This document shows positions 46,484-55,825 of a stretch of 64,000 nucleotides of DNA, piece by piece. Source of the stretch: Thioclava sediminum (GTDB taxonomy: Bacteria > Pseudomonadota > Alphaproteobacteria > Rhodobacterales > Rhodobacteraceae); NCBI RefSeq assembly GCF_002020355.1, contig NZ_MPZV01000003.1, positions 310,001 through 374,000 on the forward strand, given 5' to 3'. Position 1 is the stretch's first letter. Every line of letters starts with the position of its first letter. The translations under genes and the position numbers were made by a program. The notes under the pieces were generated by a model, which ran no database searches, had not been told where the DNA came from, and saw only the letters and a program-made list of their open reading frames with translations.

Positions 46484-47124
46484 CTTGCCTCGAACTCCCT
46501 GTTCAGTTTTCGCACGAATTCACTCAACCCGGTCTGACGGTCGCGGCGGCTGCGCTCGGCGGTCAGGATGGTGCGCAACTGCTCTTCGGCGCGGTCGAGA
46601 TCGTCATTGACCAGAACATAGTCATATTCAGACCAATGGCTGATTTCGGCGAGCGATTTTTCCATCCGGCCGTTGATCACTGCATCGCTGTCTTGCGCGC
46701 GGCTGCGCAGCCGCTCTTCCAGCGCCGCAATCGAGGGCGGCAGGATGAAAATCGAGACCACATCCTTGCCCAGCGAGGAATTGCGGATCTGCTGCCCGCC
46801 CTGCCAATCGACGTCGAACAGCGTATCGCGCCCCTCGCCCATCGCGGCCTCCACCGGGCCTTTCGGCGTGCCGTAGAAATTGCCGAACACCTCGGCATGT
46901 TCCAGCATGTCGCCCTGATCGACCATCTTTTCGAACTCGGCGCGGGATTTGAAGAAATACTCCACCCCGTCGCTCTCGCCCGGACGCGGATCGCGCGTCG
47001 TGGCCGAGACCGAGAAGCGCAGCGTCGAGTCCCAGTTCATCAGCCGCTTGGCCAGCGTGGATTTGCCTGCGCCCGAGGGCGACGAAAGGATAATGAGAAG
47101 GCCGCGGCGGTTGGTATCGGGCAT
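46480..47124 (-). CDS. gmk: Guanylate kinase Gmk
   Basis: Phosphorylates GMP to GDP. 214 aa from ATG 47124 ([18 protein letters not shown]). P-loop [13 protein letters not shown]-binding [11 protein letters not shown] and [14 protein letters not shown], lid residues after RLRSRAQD. A longer frame (to 47226) would overlap the yicC end. It forms a run with yicC upstream (5-bp gap) and the gamma-CA gene downstream. Confidence 0.96.
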   Translation of the reverse strand: MPDTNRRGLLIILSSPSGAGKSTLAKRLMNWDSTLRFSVSATTRDPRPGESDGVEYFFKSRAEFEKMVDQGDMLEHAEVFGNFYGTPKGPVEAAMGEGRDTLFDVDWQGGQQIRNSSLGKDVVSIFILPPSIAALEERLRSRAQDSDAVINGRMEKSLAEISHWSEYDYVLVNDDLDRAEEQLRTILTAERSRRDRQTGLSEFVRKLNREFEAR

Positions 47125-47129
47125 CAGTA

Positions 47130-48065
47130 TTACTCTACGTTCTGGATCTGCTCGCGCAGCTGGTCGATCGCGTATTTCAACGCCAGACCGATCCGCGTCA
47201 ACTCCGCATCGCCCGATTTCGAGCACAGCGTATTGGCCTCGCGGACGAATTCCTGCGCCAGAAATTCGAATTTGCGGCCCACGGGTCCGGTCTCGGCGAG
47301 CAGCGCACGGGCGGCTTCGACATGGACGCGGAGGCGCTCGATCTCTTCGGTGACATCGGCCTTGATCGCGATCAGGGCCAGTTCCTGCGCGACCCGGTCG
47401 GGATCGGCCTCGGTGGCCTCCATCACCCGCGCAAGGGCGGCCTTCAGCGTCTCTGCAGCCTTCGGGGCACGCGCGGCGGCGGCGTCAGCGGCCTCATCGG
47501 TCAGCGCGGCGATCTCGTCGATGCGCGCGGCCAGCAAGGCGCCGGTCCGGGCGCCCTCTTCGCGGCGCATCGCGACGAAACTCTCCAGAACGGGCTCGAA
47601 ACTCTCAAGCAGTGCGGCCAGCAGTGCCGCGGGATCCTCGATCGTGCCGCCCGAGTGATCGACCACTCCGCGCATCGCCATCAGATCGCTCGGCTTGAGC
47701 GGCGCCAGCGCCACGCCCTTGCGCTCGGCGGCGCGCTCGACCCTGTCGACGGCAGCAAGGGCGGCATTGAGCACGTCGGGCTCGATCCGCATCGCGGCAC
47801 TGCCTGCGGCCTGCGTGAGCTTGAGGTTCAGCGTGACATTGCCCCGCGCGACGCGTTCGCCCACCGCCTTGCGCAGAGCCGGCTCCAGCCCCTCGATATC
47901 GGGCAGCCGCAGCCGCAGGTCGAACCCTTTGCCGTTGACCGAGCGCAGATCCCAGCTCCAGTCATGCCCCGCGCCGCTCCCCTGCCCGGCGGCAAATCCG
48001 GTCATCGAGACCGTGGCGGCGGCGGGCGCCCCCTCCGGGCGCGGCTCTGGAGCGGGTTTAACCAT
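47130..48065 (-). CDS. YicC/YloC family endoribonuclease
   Basis: 311-aa YicC family protein; E. coli YicC has been linked to RNA degradation. The N-terminal family signature [10 protein letters not shown] and [18 protein letters not shown] is complete; the C-terminal family segment [34 protein letters not shown] is present. The N-terminal 18 residues are extra and Pro/Ala-rich. It lies upstream of gmk (5-bp gap), a gene pair conserved in many proteobacteria. Confidence 0.92.
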   Translation of the reverse strand: MVKPAPEPRPEGAPAAATVSMTGFAAGQGSGAGHDWSWDLRSVNGKGFDLRLRLPDIEGLEPALRKAVGERVARGNVTLNLKLTQAAGSAAMRIEPDVLNAALAAVDRVERAAERKGVALAPLKPSDLMAMRGVVDHSGGTIEDPAALLAALLESFEPVLESFVAMRREEGARTGALLAARIDEIAALTDEAADAAAARAPKAAETLKAALARVMEATEADPDRVAQELALIAIKADVTEEIERLRVHVEAARALLAETGPVGRKFEFLAQEFVREANTLCSKSGDAELTRIGLALKYAIDQLREQIQNVE

Positions 48066-48239
48066 TTAAGAGTTTCTTTCCCCATGTGACGAAAAAATGG
48101 CCTAACTTGGCCTTGGTAAGAGTTCAGTAACGATTTCGCCCTGACGGTCAACCGCAAGGCGGCACATGCCGCCCGATCGCCGGGCGCGAGACAGCCACCC
48201 CGCGCCAGCGCCGCGCGGGACGAAGTAAGGGTGATTGAA

Positions 48240-49004
48240 ATGGATCGCGAGACCGACAGCAACGCCGCATCCCCCGCCTCGGCCAAAGGTCGCCGGATCG
48301 GCAACGAGCTGCGCGCCTATTGGGAGGCGCTGCTGGCCGGCCGCCCGATACCCGCCCGCGCCGATATCGATCCGCGCGGCATCGACCGCGCGCTGGAATT
48401 TGCCTTCATCCTCGAACGGGTCGCGCCGGGCATGGGGCGGTTTCGTCTCGCAGGGCAGCATATCTGCGACCTGATGGGAATGGAGGTGCGCGGAATGCCC
48501 CTGACCTCGCTTTTCGCACCCGAGGGCCGCAAGCAGATCGCCGATCTGACCGAGGCCGTCTTCGCGCGCCCCGCCATCGCCGAGGCGCAGCTGGTCTCGG
48601 AGGCCGGGATCGGCAAGCCGGGGCTCGCGGGCCATCTGGTGATGCTGCCGCTGACGGATGATTTCGGGGCGGTTACGCGGGTGCTGGGATGTTTCGTGGC
48701 AGAGCCGCTGCGCAATACGGGCGAGGCGGAAGACATCCACGATGCAGGCCGCGCTCCGCGCCGCTTCACGGTCACGGGCGCCCGGATCAAGCCGCTGGAG
48801 ATGCCGCCCCAGCCCAAACCTGCCGGACGCGATTTCCGCGCCGCGCCCCAATTCGAGCAGCCCGCACCGATGCCCGCCAGCTCGGGCTTTGCGGAGAGCC
48901 AAACGCCCTACACGCCACGCCCGAAAACCCGCGCCGAGCATCTGGCCGAGATGACGCCGGACGAGCGCCGCGCGATGTTCCGGGTGGTGCGTCAGGAGGG
49001 GTAA
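48240..49004 (+). CDS. PAS_5 domain protein (alphaproteobacterial PF07310 type)
   Basis: 254-aa protein, ATG 48240 following AAGG with a 10-base spacer (GTG 48231 also possible but overlaps the ribosome site). A PAS_5 domain occupies about residues 20-160 (RAYWEALLAGRPIPARADIDP, FILERVAPGMGRFRLAGQHICDLMGMEVRGMPLTSLF). The rest is a Pro-rich disordered tail ending in an amphipathic helix. No output domain is visible. Single PAS_5 proteins such as Caulobacter MopJ affect cell-cycle control, but that role is not shown here. Confidence 0.75.
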   Translation: MDRETDSNAASPASAKGRRIGNELRAYWEALLAGRPIPARADIDPRGIDRALEFAFILERVAPGMGRFRLAGQHICDLMGMEVRGMPLTSLFAPEGRKQIADLTEAVFARPAIAEAQLVSEAGIGKPGLAGHLVMLPLTDDFGAVTRVLGCFVAEPLRNTGEAEDIHDAGRAPRRFTVTGARIKPLEMPPQPKPAGRDFRAAPQFEQPAPMPASSGFAESQTPYTPRPKTRAEHLAEMTPDERRAMFRVVRQEG

Positions 49005-49083
49005 AGAAGCCCTCGCCAAGCCGCTCAGCTACAGCCCGCAACTCCCTGTCACGCTTTGATTATTCTCTGCAGCGCCACGCATG

Positions 49084-49112
49084 AAAAAGGCCCGGACACC
49101 AAGGTCCGGGCC
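49084..49112 (-). terminator. Intrinsic terminator of the DAHP synthase gene
   Basis: GGCCCGGAC (49089-49097), loop ACCAAG, GTCCGGGCC (49104-49112): 9-bp perfect stem. The minus-strand T-run is TTTTT (49084-49088). It lies 39 bp beyond the stop. Confidence 0.85.
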
Positions 49113-49150
49113 AATCAATCCGTTGAAACCTGCCGCAGCGCGGCGCGCGC

Positions 49151-50521
49151 TTATTGCGACGCCGCTTTCGCGAACTTGCGGCGGTCCTGCAGTTCCTCGG
49201 CGACGAGGAAGGCCAGTTCCAGCGACTGGCTCGCATTCAGACGCGGGTCGCAGGCGGTGTGGTAGCGCGAGGACAGATCGCCATCGGTCACGGCGCGCAC
49301 GCCGCCGGTGCATTCGGTCACGTCCTTGCCGGTCATCTCGAAATGCACGCCGCCGGGGATCGTGCCCTCGGCTTTGTGGATCGCGAAGAATTCCTTCACC
49401 TCGCGCAGCACGGACTCGAACGGGCGGGTCTTGAAGCCCGAGGCCGATTTGATCGTGTTGCCGTGCATCGGGTCGCAGGACCAGACGACATTCGCGCCCT
49501 CGGCCTCGACCGTGCGGATCAGGCGCGGCAGGTGATCGCCGACATTGCCCGCGCCGAAACGCGCGATCAGGGTCAGACGGCCCGCCTCGTTTTCCGGGTT
49601 CAGCTTCTCCATCAGCACCTTGAGGTCGTCCTCGGTGGTGGTGGGGCCGCATTTCAGGCCGATCGGGTTCTGCACGCCGCGTGCGAATTCGACATGCGCG
49701 CCGTCGGGCTGACGGGTGCGGTCGCCGATCCAGAGCATGTGGCCGGTGCCCGCGATCGGCAGGCCGGAGGTGGAATCGATGCGGCAGAGCGCCTCTTCAT
49801 ATTCCAGCAGCAGCGCCTCGTGCGAGGTGTAGAAATCGACCGAAGCCAGCTCATGCGCGGTTTCCGAGGTCACGCCCGCGGCCCGCATAAAGTCCATCGC
49901 CTCCGAGATCTGATCGGCGACCTGACGGTATTTCTCGGCGTCGTCGGCATCGGTGAAGCCCGCGATCCAGCTTTGGACGCGGTGGATATCGGCGAAACCA
50001 CCGGTCGAGAAAGCGCGCAGCAGGTTCAGCGACGCGGCCGCCTGCGTGTAGGCCTGCAGCATCCGGTTCGGATCGGGCAGACGCGCCTCCGAGGTGAATT
50101 CGAAGCCGTTGATGATGTCGCCGCGGTAGCTCGGCAGCTCGGTGCCGTCGATGGTCTCGGTCGGTGCCGAACGCGGCTTGGCGAACTGCCCCGCCATGCG
50201 GCCGACCTTGATGACCGGAACCTTCGCGCCCCAGGTCAGCACGACCGCCATCTGCAGCATCACCTTGAAGGTGTCGCGAATGTTATCGGCCGAGAATTCC
50301 CCGAAGGACTCGGCGCAATCGCCACCCTGCAGCAGGAATGCTTCGCCGCGCGCGGCTTTCGCCAGCTCCGACTTCAGCGTGCGTGCCTCGCCCGCGAAGA
50401 CCAGCGGCGGCATCCGCGACAGCTGTGCCTCGACAGCGTTCAGCGCCCCCTGATCGGGATAGTCGGGCATCTGAACCCGCGGTTTCGCGCGCCAGTCCGA
50501 TTTGCTCCAACCCTTGCCCAT
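49151..50521 (-). CDS. Class II 3-deoxy-7-phosphoheptulonate synthase (DAHP synthase)
   Basis: First step of the shikimate pathway. 456 aa from ATG 50521 ([20 protein letters not shown]), preceded by GGAGGATCAG. Class II marks: [22 protein letters not shown] (metal Cys), [28 protein letters not shown] and [27 protein letters not shown]. It forms its own transcription unit with a terminator, convergent with the PAS_5 gene. Confidence 0.95.
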   Translation of the reverse strand: MGKGWSKSDWRAKPRVQMPDYPDQGALNAVEAQLSRMPPLVFAGEARTLKSELAKAARGEAFLLQGGDCAESFGEFSADNIRDTFKVMLQMAVVLTWGAKVPVIKVGRMAGQFAKPRSAPTETIDGTELPSYRGDIINGFEFTSEARLPDPNRMLQAYTQAAASLNLLRAFSTGGFADIHRVQSWIAGFTDADDAEKYRQVADQISEAMDFMRAAGVTSETAHELASVDFYTSHEALLLEYEEALCRIDSTSGLPIAGTGHMLWIGDRTRQPDGAHVEFARGVQNPIGLKCGPTTTEDDLKVLMEKLNPENEAGRLTLIARFGAGNVGDHLPRLIRTVEAEGANVVWSCDPMHGNTIKSASGFKTRPFESVLREVKEFFAIHKAEGTIPGGVHFEMTGKDVTECTGGVRAVTDGDLSSRYHTACDPRLNASQSLELAFLVAEELQDRRKFAKAASQ

Positions 50522-50698
50522 CTGATCCTCCAAAAGCGTGGTCGTTTCATTCGGCGCCGCTTATAGACGGCGCGGGTCAGGGAAACAAACCCGAAATTGC
50601 ATTTCCGCACGCCTGCGGGCCCCTCCGTAAGTTCCCCCTCTTGCGGCGGGCACCAATTTCCTGTTTCGGTGATTCACCACAGATGACGGATTGACGAC

Positions 50699-51772
50699 AT
50701 GCCTGATCCCCGCCCCACCCGTCGCCCAGCCCCTTCGCAGGGGATGATCCGGATCGCCCCGGACGCGCGCCAGCGCTCGGTCGTCTTCATGCTTCTCGAC
50801 CGGTTCACGATGATGGCCTTCGCCAGCGCGATCGAGCCGCTGCGCCTCGCCAATCAGGTTTCGGGCCGCACGCTTTATACGTGGAAACTGGCCTCGGAAA
50901 CCGGCGAGGATGTCACCTGTTCGAACGGCACGACCTTCCGCACCGATATCGGGCTGGAGGAACTGGGCCGCGATACGATGGTGCTGGTCTGCGGCGGCAT
51001 CGACGTGGCCGAGGCGGTCACCAAGCCGCTTCTGAACTGGCTCCGGCGCGAGGCACGGCGCGGCGCGGTGATCGGGGGCCTGTGCACCGGCTCTTATGCG
51101 CTGGCCCGCGCAGGCCTGCTCGACGGCAAACGCGCGACGATCCATTGGGAGAATGTCGACGCTTTCGCCGAGGATTTCCCCGATATCGAGCTGACCAAGG
51201 GCGTCTTCGTGATCGACGGCAACCGGGTGACGACGGCGGGCGGCACCGCCTCGATCGACCTGATGCTGCGGCTGATTGCCCGCGATCACGGCGAGGAACT
51301 GGCCAATACCGTCGCCGATCAGCTGATCCATTCTTCGATCCGCTCGGATCGCGACACGCAGCGGCTGTCGATTCCCACCCGGATCGGCGTGCGCCACCCC
51401 AAGCTCGCGCAGGTTATCGGCCGGATGGAGCGCAATATCGAAGACCCGATCAGCCCCGCGACGCTCGCGACCGAAGTGGGCATGTCCGCGCGCCAACTGG
51501 AGCGGCTGTTCCGTCGCTACCTCAACCGCTCGCCGAAGCGCTATTACATGGAATTGCGGCTGCAAAAGGCGCGTAACCTGTTGATGCAAACGGAAATGAG
51601 CGTGATCAACGTCGCCATGGCCTGCGGCTTTGCGAGCCCGTCGCATTTCTCGAAATGCTACCGCGCGCATTACCAGACCACACCCTACCGTGAACGCGGC
51701 GCGAGCGCTGCGGGCGAAAAGGAAAGCTTGGACTCCACCGTCGATTTAGGGCCGGAAGACTCGCTCGACTGA
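50699..51772 (+). CDS. GlxA family transcriptional regulator (DJ-1/PfpI-AraC)
   Basis: A 357-aa regulator. The N-terminal DJ-1/PfpI-like ligand domain (about 20-200) has the VVFMLLDRFTMMAFASAIEPLR start and the Cys of GGLCTGSYALARAGLL, a position that is catalytic in PfpI proteases but sensory here. The C-terminal AraC domain has two helix-turn-helices (SPATLATEVGMSARQLERLFRRYL and SVINVAMACGFASPSHFSKCYRAHY). The family controls choline, carnitine, arginine and related catabolism. It lies 191 bp upstream of livJ on the same strand. Confidence 0.9.
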   Translation: MPDPRPTRRPAPSQGMIRIAPDARQRSVVFMLLDRFTMMAFASAIEPLRLANQVSGRTLYTWKLASETGEDVTCSNGTTFRTDIGLEELGRDTMVLVCGGIDVAEAVTKPLLNWLRREARRGAVIGGLCTGSYALARAGLLDGKRATIHWENVDAFAEDFPDIELTKGVFVIDGNRVTTAGGTASIDLMLRLIARDHGEELANTVADQLIHSSIRSDRDTQRLSIPTRIGVRHPKLAQVIGRMERNIEDPISPATLATEVGMSARQLERLFRRYLNRSPKRYYMELRLQKARNLLMQTEMSVINVAMACGFASPSHFSKCYRAHYQTTPYRERGASAAGEKESLDSTVDLGPEDSLD

Positions 51773-51963
51773 AAATTGCGCAATCGCCCCCCGCGGCTTT
51801 CACGAATTTGCACATAACCCCAAATTGCCGTTACGTCGCATTGCGCGCGCCTTGACCTTCGGGTCCGTTTTTCGCGTCATCGCGCCACTCGCGGTTCTTC
51901 ACATTTGACGAACCGCGCACTAACCTCGCGCAAGAACGCGAGTTCCAACACGGGAGTGAACAC

Positions 51964-53148
51964 ATGAAAAAACTGCTTCTGGCTTCGGCTGCGATCGCGC
52001 TTGGCGCGACTGGCGCATATGCCGATGACGTGAAGATGGGCGTCCTGCTGGGCTTTACCGGCCCGCTTGAATCGCTCGCCCCGCCGATGGCGCAGGGTGC
52101 CGAGATGGCGATCAAGGAAGTCTCCGATTCCGGCAAGCTGCTGGGTGGCGACACCGTGACCGCAGTCCGCGGCGACTCGACCTGCGTCGACGCAGCAGCC
52201 GCGACCGCGGCAGGCGAAACGCTGGTCACCACCGACAAGGTCGCTGGCATCATGGGTGCAATGTGCTCGGGCGCGACCACCGCTGTCCTGCAAAACGTCG
52301 CCATGCCGAACGGCGTCGTGATGATCTCGCCCTCGGCGACCTCGCCGGCACTCTCGACGCTCGAAGATGACGGTCTGTTCTTCCGCACCGCTCCGTCGGA
52401 TGCGCGTCAGGGCGAAGTCATGGCCGACGAAATCCTCGAGAAGGGCATCAAGAACGTCGCCGTGACCTACACCAACAACGACTACGGCAAGGGTCTCGCC
52501 GACAGCTTCGAGAAGGCCTACAAGGCCAAGGGCGGCAGCGTCACGATCTCGGCCGCGCACGAAGACGGCAAGGGCGACTACTCCGCTGAAGTCGCATCGC
52601 TCGCTTCCGCAGGTGGCGACGCGCTCGTCATCGTCGGCTATATCGACCAGGGCGGCTCGGGCATCCTGCGCGGCGCGCTCGACACCGGCGCCTTCGAGAC
52701 CTTCGTCTTCCCGGACGGCATGGTCAGCCAGACGCTTGAGGACAATTTCGGCTCGGAAATCAACGGCTCCTTCGGCCAGCTTCCCGACTCGGCAGGCGAC
52801 GGCATGAAGACCTATCTCGGCATGGCCGAGAAAGCCGGGTTCGACGGCTCGTCGGCTTATTCGGGCGGCGCCTATGACGCGGCGGCTCTGATGCTGCTCG
52901 CGATGCAGGCGGCGGATTCCACCGACCCGAAAGTCTACAAGGACAAGGTCATGGAAGTCGCGAACGGCCCCGGCGAGAAGATCTATCCCGGCGAGCTGGG
53001 CAAGGCGCTCGACCTGATCAAGGAAGGCAAGCCGGTCGACTATGAAGGCGCGACCGCCGTCAACCTGATCGGCAATGGCGAAGCCGCGGGCACTTTCCGC
53101 GAAATCGCGATCAAGGACGACAAGATCGAGACGGTGAAATACCGCTAA
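51964..53148 (+). CDS. Branched-chain amino acid ABC transporter binding protein (LivJ/LivK-type)
   Basis: A 394-aa type I solute-binding protein. The signal peptide is MKKLLLASAAIALGATGAYA; the mature part begins DDVKMGVLLGFTGPLESLAPPM, the two-lobe Leu/Ile/Val-binding fold with VAGIMGAMCSGATTAVL. GGGAGTGAA stands before the ATG, and it is exactly complementary to an unpaired segment of the candidate sRNA at 9889-9897. A hairpin terminator follows the gene, which would separate its high expression from the downstream permease genes. Confidence 0.93.
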   Translation: MKKLLLASAAIALGATGAYADDVKMGVLLGFTGPLESLAPPMAQGAEMAIKEVSDSGKLLGGDTVTAVRGDSTCVDAAAATAAGETLVTTDKVAGIMGAMCSGATTAVLQNVAMPNGVVMISPSATSPALSTLEDDGLFFRTAPSDARQGEVMADEILEKGIKNVAVTYTNNDYGKGLADSFEKAYKAKGGSVTISAAHEDGKGDYSAEVASLASAGGDALVIVGYIDQGGSGILRGALDTGAFETFVFPDGMVSQTLEDNFGSEINGSFGQLPDSAGDGMKTYLGMAEKAGFDGSSAYSGGAYDAAALMLLAMQAADSTDPKVYKDKVMEVANGPGEKIYPGELGKALDLIKEGKPVDYEGATAVNLIGNGEAAGTFREIAIKDDKIETVKYR

Positions 53149-53168
53149 GCGGTCATCAGAGCTGAAGC

Positions 53169-53194
53169 AGCCCGGAGCGATCCGGGCTGTTTTC
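53169..53194 (+). terminator. Internal terminator between livJ and livG
   Basis: AGCCCGGA (53169-53176), loop GCGA, TCCGGGCT (53181-53188), then GTTTTC. It lies after the binding protein and before livG, and may cause partial termination. Confidence 0.75.
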
Positions 53195-53252
53195 AATTAT
53201 AAAACAACAAGATGCGGCGTGAAGCTAACACGCCTACAACTCAGGGGACCCT

Positions 53253-54113
53253 ATGATCCGGGTTGAAAACCTAGTCAAATCCTTCGGCGGATTCCGCGCG
53301 GTCGATGGCGCGAGCCTCGAAATCGCGACCGGCTCGATCACCGGGCTGATCGGCCCGAACGGCGCCGGCAAATCAACGCTCTTCAACGTCATCGCAGGCG
53401 TGCACGAACCCACCGCGGGCCGTGTCACGATGGATGGCGAGGACATCACCGGGCTTGCCCCGCACGAGCTGTTCCGCAAGGGGCTGCTGCGCACCTTCCA
53501 GATCGCGCATGAATTCCCCTCGCTCACCGTGCGCGAGAACCTGATGATGGTGCCCACCGGTCAGGCGGGCGAGACGCTCTGGAACACATGGTTCGGGCGA
53601 AAACACATCCGCGACGAGGAAGCGGCGCTTCTGAAGAAAGCCGATGAAGTCCTTGATTTCCTGACGATTTCGCATCTCAAGGACGAGAAGGCAGGAAACC
53701 TCTCGGGCGGCCAGAAGAAGCTTCTGGAGCTGGGCCGCACGATGATGGTCGAAGCCAAGATCGTCTTCCTCGACGAGGTCGGCGCGGGCGTGAACCGGAC
53801 GCTTCTCAACACGATCGGCGATGCCATCGTGCGCCTCAACAAGGAACGCGGCTACACCTTCTGCGTGATCGAACACGACATGGATTTCATCGGCCGCCTC
53901 TGCGACCCGGTCATCGTGATGGCCGAGGGCAAGGTGCTGGCCCAAGGGTCTGCCGATCACATCATGGAAAACGAGGCCGTCATCGAGGCCTATCTGGGCA
54001 CCGGGTTGAAGAACAAGGTCAAGGCCGAGGAAACCGCCGAGACCGCCGCCCACGAAGATCACGGCGCGCAGCCCGGTCTGGGCGATGAAGCCGGCCATGG
54101 AGGCGACCAATGA
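53253..54113 (+). CDS. livG: Branched-chain amino acid ABC transporter ATPase LivG
   Basis: 286-aa ATPase. Walker A GLIGPNGAGKSTLFNV, signature LSGGQKKLLELGRTMM, Walker B KIVFLDEVGAGVN, His of FCVIEHDMDFIG. The C-terminal tail (ETAETAAHEDHGAQPGLGDE) is acidic and His-containing and longer than in E. coli LivG. It overlaps livF by 4 bp. Confidence 0.94.
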   Translation: MIRVENLVKSFGGFRAVDGASLEIATGSITGLIGPNGAGKSTLFNVIAGVHEPTAGRVTMDGEDITGLAPHELFRKGLLRTFQIAHEFPSLTVRENLMMVPTGQAGETLWNTWFGRKHIRDEEAALLKKADEVLDFLTISHLKDEKAGNLSGGQKKLLELGRTMMVEAKIVFLDEVGAGVNRTLLNTIGDAIVRLNKERGYTFCVIEHDMDFIGRLCDPVIVMAEGKVLAQGSADHIMENEAVIEAYLGTGLKNKVKAEETAETAAHEDHGAQPGLGDEAGHGGDQ

Positions 54114-54814
54114 GCTATCTCAACGCTTCCAACATGACCGGCGGCTACGGCAAGGCCGATATCCTGCACGATTGCACGCTGACCGTCGAAAAGGGTGAGA
54201 TCGCCGTAATCGTCGGCCCCAACGGCGCGGGCAAATCCACCGCGATGAAGGCGGTCTTCGGCATGCTCGGCCTGCGCGAAGGCAAGGTCACCCTCGACGG
54301 GCAGGACATCACCGGCCTTTCGCCGCAGGACCGCGTTAAGAAAGGTATGGGCTTCGTTCCGCAGGTGAACAACGTCTTCCCGACCATGACGGTCGAGGAA
54401 AACCTCGAGATGGGCGCCTTCATCCGCGACGACGATTTCCGGGGCACGATGGATCAGGTCTTCGATCTGTTCCCGATCCTGAAGGAAAAGCGCCGCCAGA
54501 ACGCGGGCGAGCTGTCCGGCGGGCAGCGTCAGCAGGTGGCCGTAGGCCGCGCGCTGATGACCCAGCCGAAACTGCTGATGCTCGACGAGCCGACCGCAGG
54601 CGTCTCGCCCATCGTCATGGACGAGCTGTTCGATCGCATCATCGAGGTCGCCCGCAGCGGCATCTCGATCCTGATGGTCGAACAGAACGCCCGACAAGCC
54701 CTTGAGATCGCGGATAAAGGCTATGTCCTCGTGCAAGGCGCGAACAAATACACCGACACTGGCGAGGCCCTTCTGGCCGACCCGGAAGTCCGCCGCACCT
54801 TCCTGGGGGGCTGA
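54110..54814 (+). CDS. livF: Branched-chain amino acid ABC transporter ATPase LivF
   Basis: 234-aa ATPase. Walker A IVGPNGAGKSTAMKAVFG, signature LSGGQRQQVAVGRALM, Walker B LLMLDEPTAGVSPIV, His-switch-type SILMVEQNARQALEIAD (Gln instead of His as in LivF proteins). It starts in a 4-bp overlap with livG and ends 3 bp before livH. Confidence 0.95.
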   Translation: MSYLNASNMTGGYGKADILHDCTLTVEKGEIAVIVGPNGAGKSTAMKAVFGMLGLREGKVTLDGQDITGLSPQDRVKKGMGFVPQVNNVFPTMTVEENLEMGAFIRDDDFRGTMDQVFDLFPILKEKRRQNAGELSGGQRQQVAVGRALMTQPKLLMLDEPTAGVSPIVMDELFDRIIEVARSGISILMVEQNARQALEIADKGYVLVQGANKYTDTGEALLADPEVRRTFLGG

Positions 54815-54817
54815 GGA

Positions 54818-55825
54818 ATGGAACTCATCAACGCGCTTGTCGCGGTTACCAATTACGTCATCATCCCCGCCACCGCCTATGGCGCGCAGCTCGCGCTCGG
54901 GGCGCTCGGGGTCACGCTGATCTACTCGATCCTGCGGTTTTCCAACTTCGCCCATGGCGACACGATGGCCTTCGGCACCGGGGTCGTGATCCTGATCACC
55001 TGGGGTTTCCAGGCGATGGGGATCAGCTTCGGCCCGCTGCCGACCGCCCTTCTCGCCCTACCCTTCGGCATCGCAGTCACCGCGGCGCTGATGCTCGGGA
55101 CGGACAAGGTCGTTTACCAATATTACCGAAAAGTCAGGGCCGCGCCCGTGGTCATGGTCATGGTCTCGGTCGGCGTGATGTTCGTGATGAACGCGCTCAC
55201 GCGCTTCCTGATCGGCGTCGACCAGATCAACTTCGACGACGGCACGCGCTTCGTCATCAACGCCCGGCAATGGCGCGACATGACGGGACTGCACGAGCCG
55301 CTGACGCTGCGCTCGACCCAGGTGATCACCGTCGTCACCGCGATCATCACCGTGGCCGCGCTGTTCTGGTTCTTGGGCAAGACACGCACCGGCAAATCCA
55401 TGCGCGCGTTTTCCGATAACGAGGATCTGGCGCTGCTGTCGGGCATCGACCCGAACAAGGTCGTGGCCGTGACCTGGATCATCACCGGCGCGCTCGCGAC
55501 CATCGCAGGCACGCTCTACGGGCTCGACAAATCGTTCAAAGCCTTCACCTATTTCCAGCTTCTGCTACCGATCTTCGCCTCGGCCATCGTCGGCGGCATC
55601 GGCAACCCGGTGGGCGCGATCGCAGGCGGCTTCGTGATCTCCTTCTCGGAAGTGGGCCTCACCTACGCATGGAAGAAGGTTGCGACCTATCTGGTCCCGA
55701 GCTGGGAGCCGGACGGCCTCGTCCAGCTTCTCTCCACCGACTACAAATACGCAGTCAGCTTCACGATCCTGATCCTCGTCCTGATCTTCAAGCCGACCGG
55801 CCTCTTCAAGGGGAAAATCGTATGA
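54818..55825 (+). CDS. livH: Branched-chain amino acid ABC permease LivH
   Basis: A 335-aa inner-membrane permease with about eight hydrophobic helices. The family start LGALGVTLIYSILRFSNFAHGD and the EAA-like FSDNEDLALLSGIDPNKVVAVTWIITGALAT are present. Slightly longer than E. coli LivH. It overlaps livM by 4 bp (ATGA). Confidence 0.93.
   Translation: MELINALVAVTNYVIIPATAYGAQLALGALGVTLIYSILRFSNFAHGDTMAFGTGVVILITWGFQAMGISFGPLPTALLALPFGIAVTAALMLGTDKVVYQYYRKVRAAPVVMVMVSVGVMFVMNALTRFLIGVDQINFDDGTRFVINARQWRDMTGLHEPLTLRSTQVITVVTAIITVAALFWFLGKTRTGKSMRAFSDNEDLALLSGIDPNKVVAVTWIITGALATIAGTLYGLDKSFKAFTYFQLLLPIFASAIVGGIGNPVGAIAGGFVISFSEVGLTYAWKKVATYLVPSWEPDGLVQLLSTDYKYAVSFTILILVLIFKPTGLFKGKIV

Noticed and set aside
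48058-48069. TTAA-N4-TTAA near the start of yicC, considered as a CtrA box
   Set aside because: The spacing is four bases, not seven, so it does not fit CtrA.
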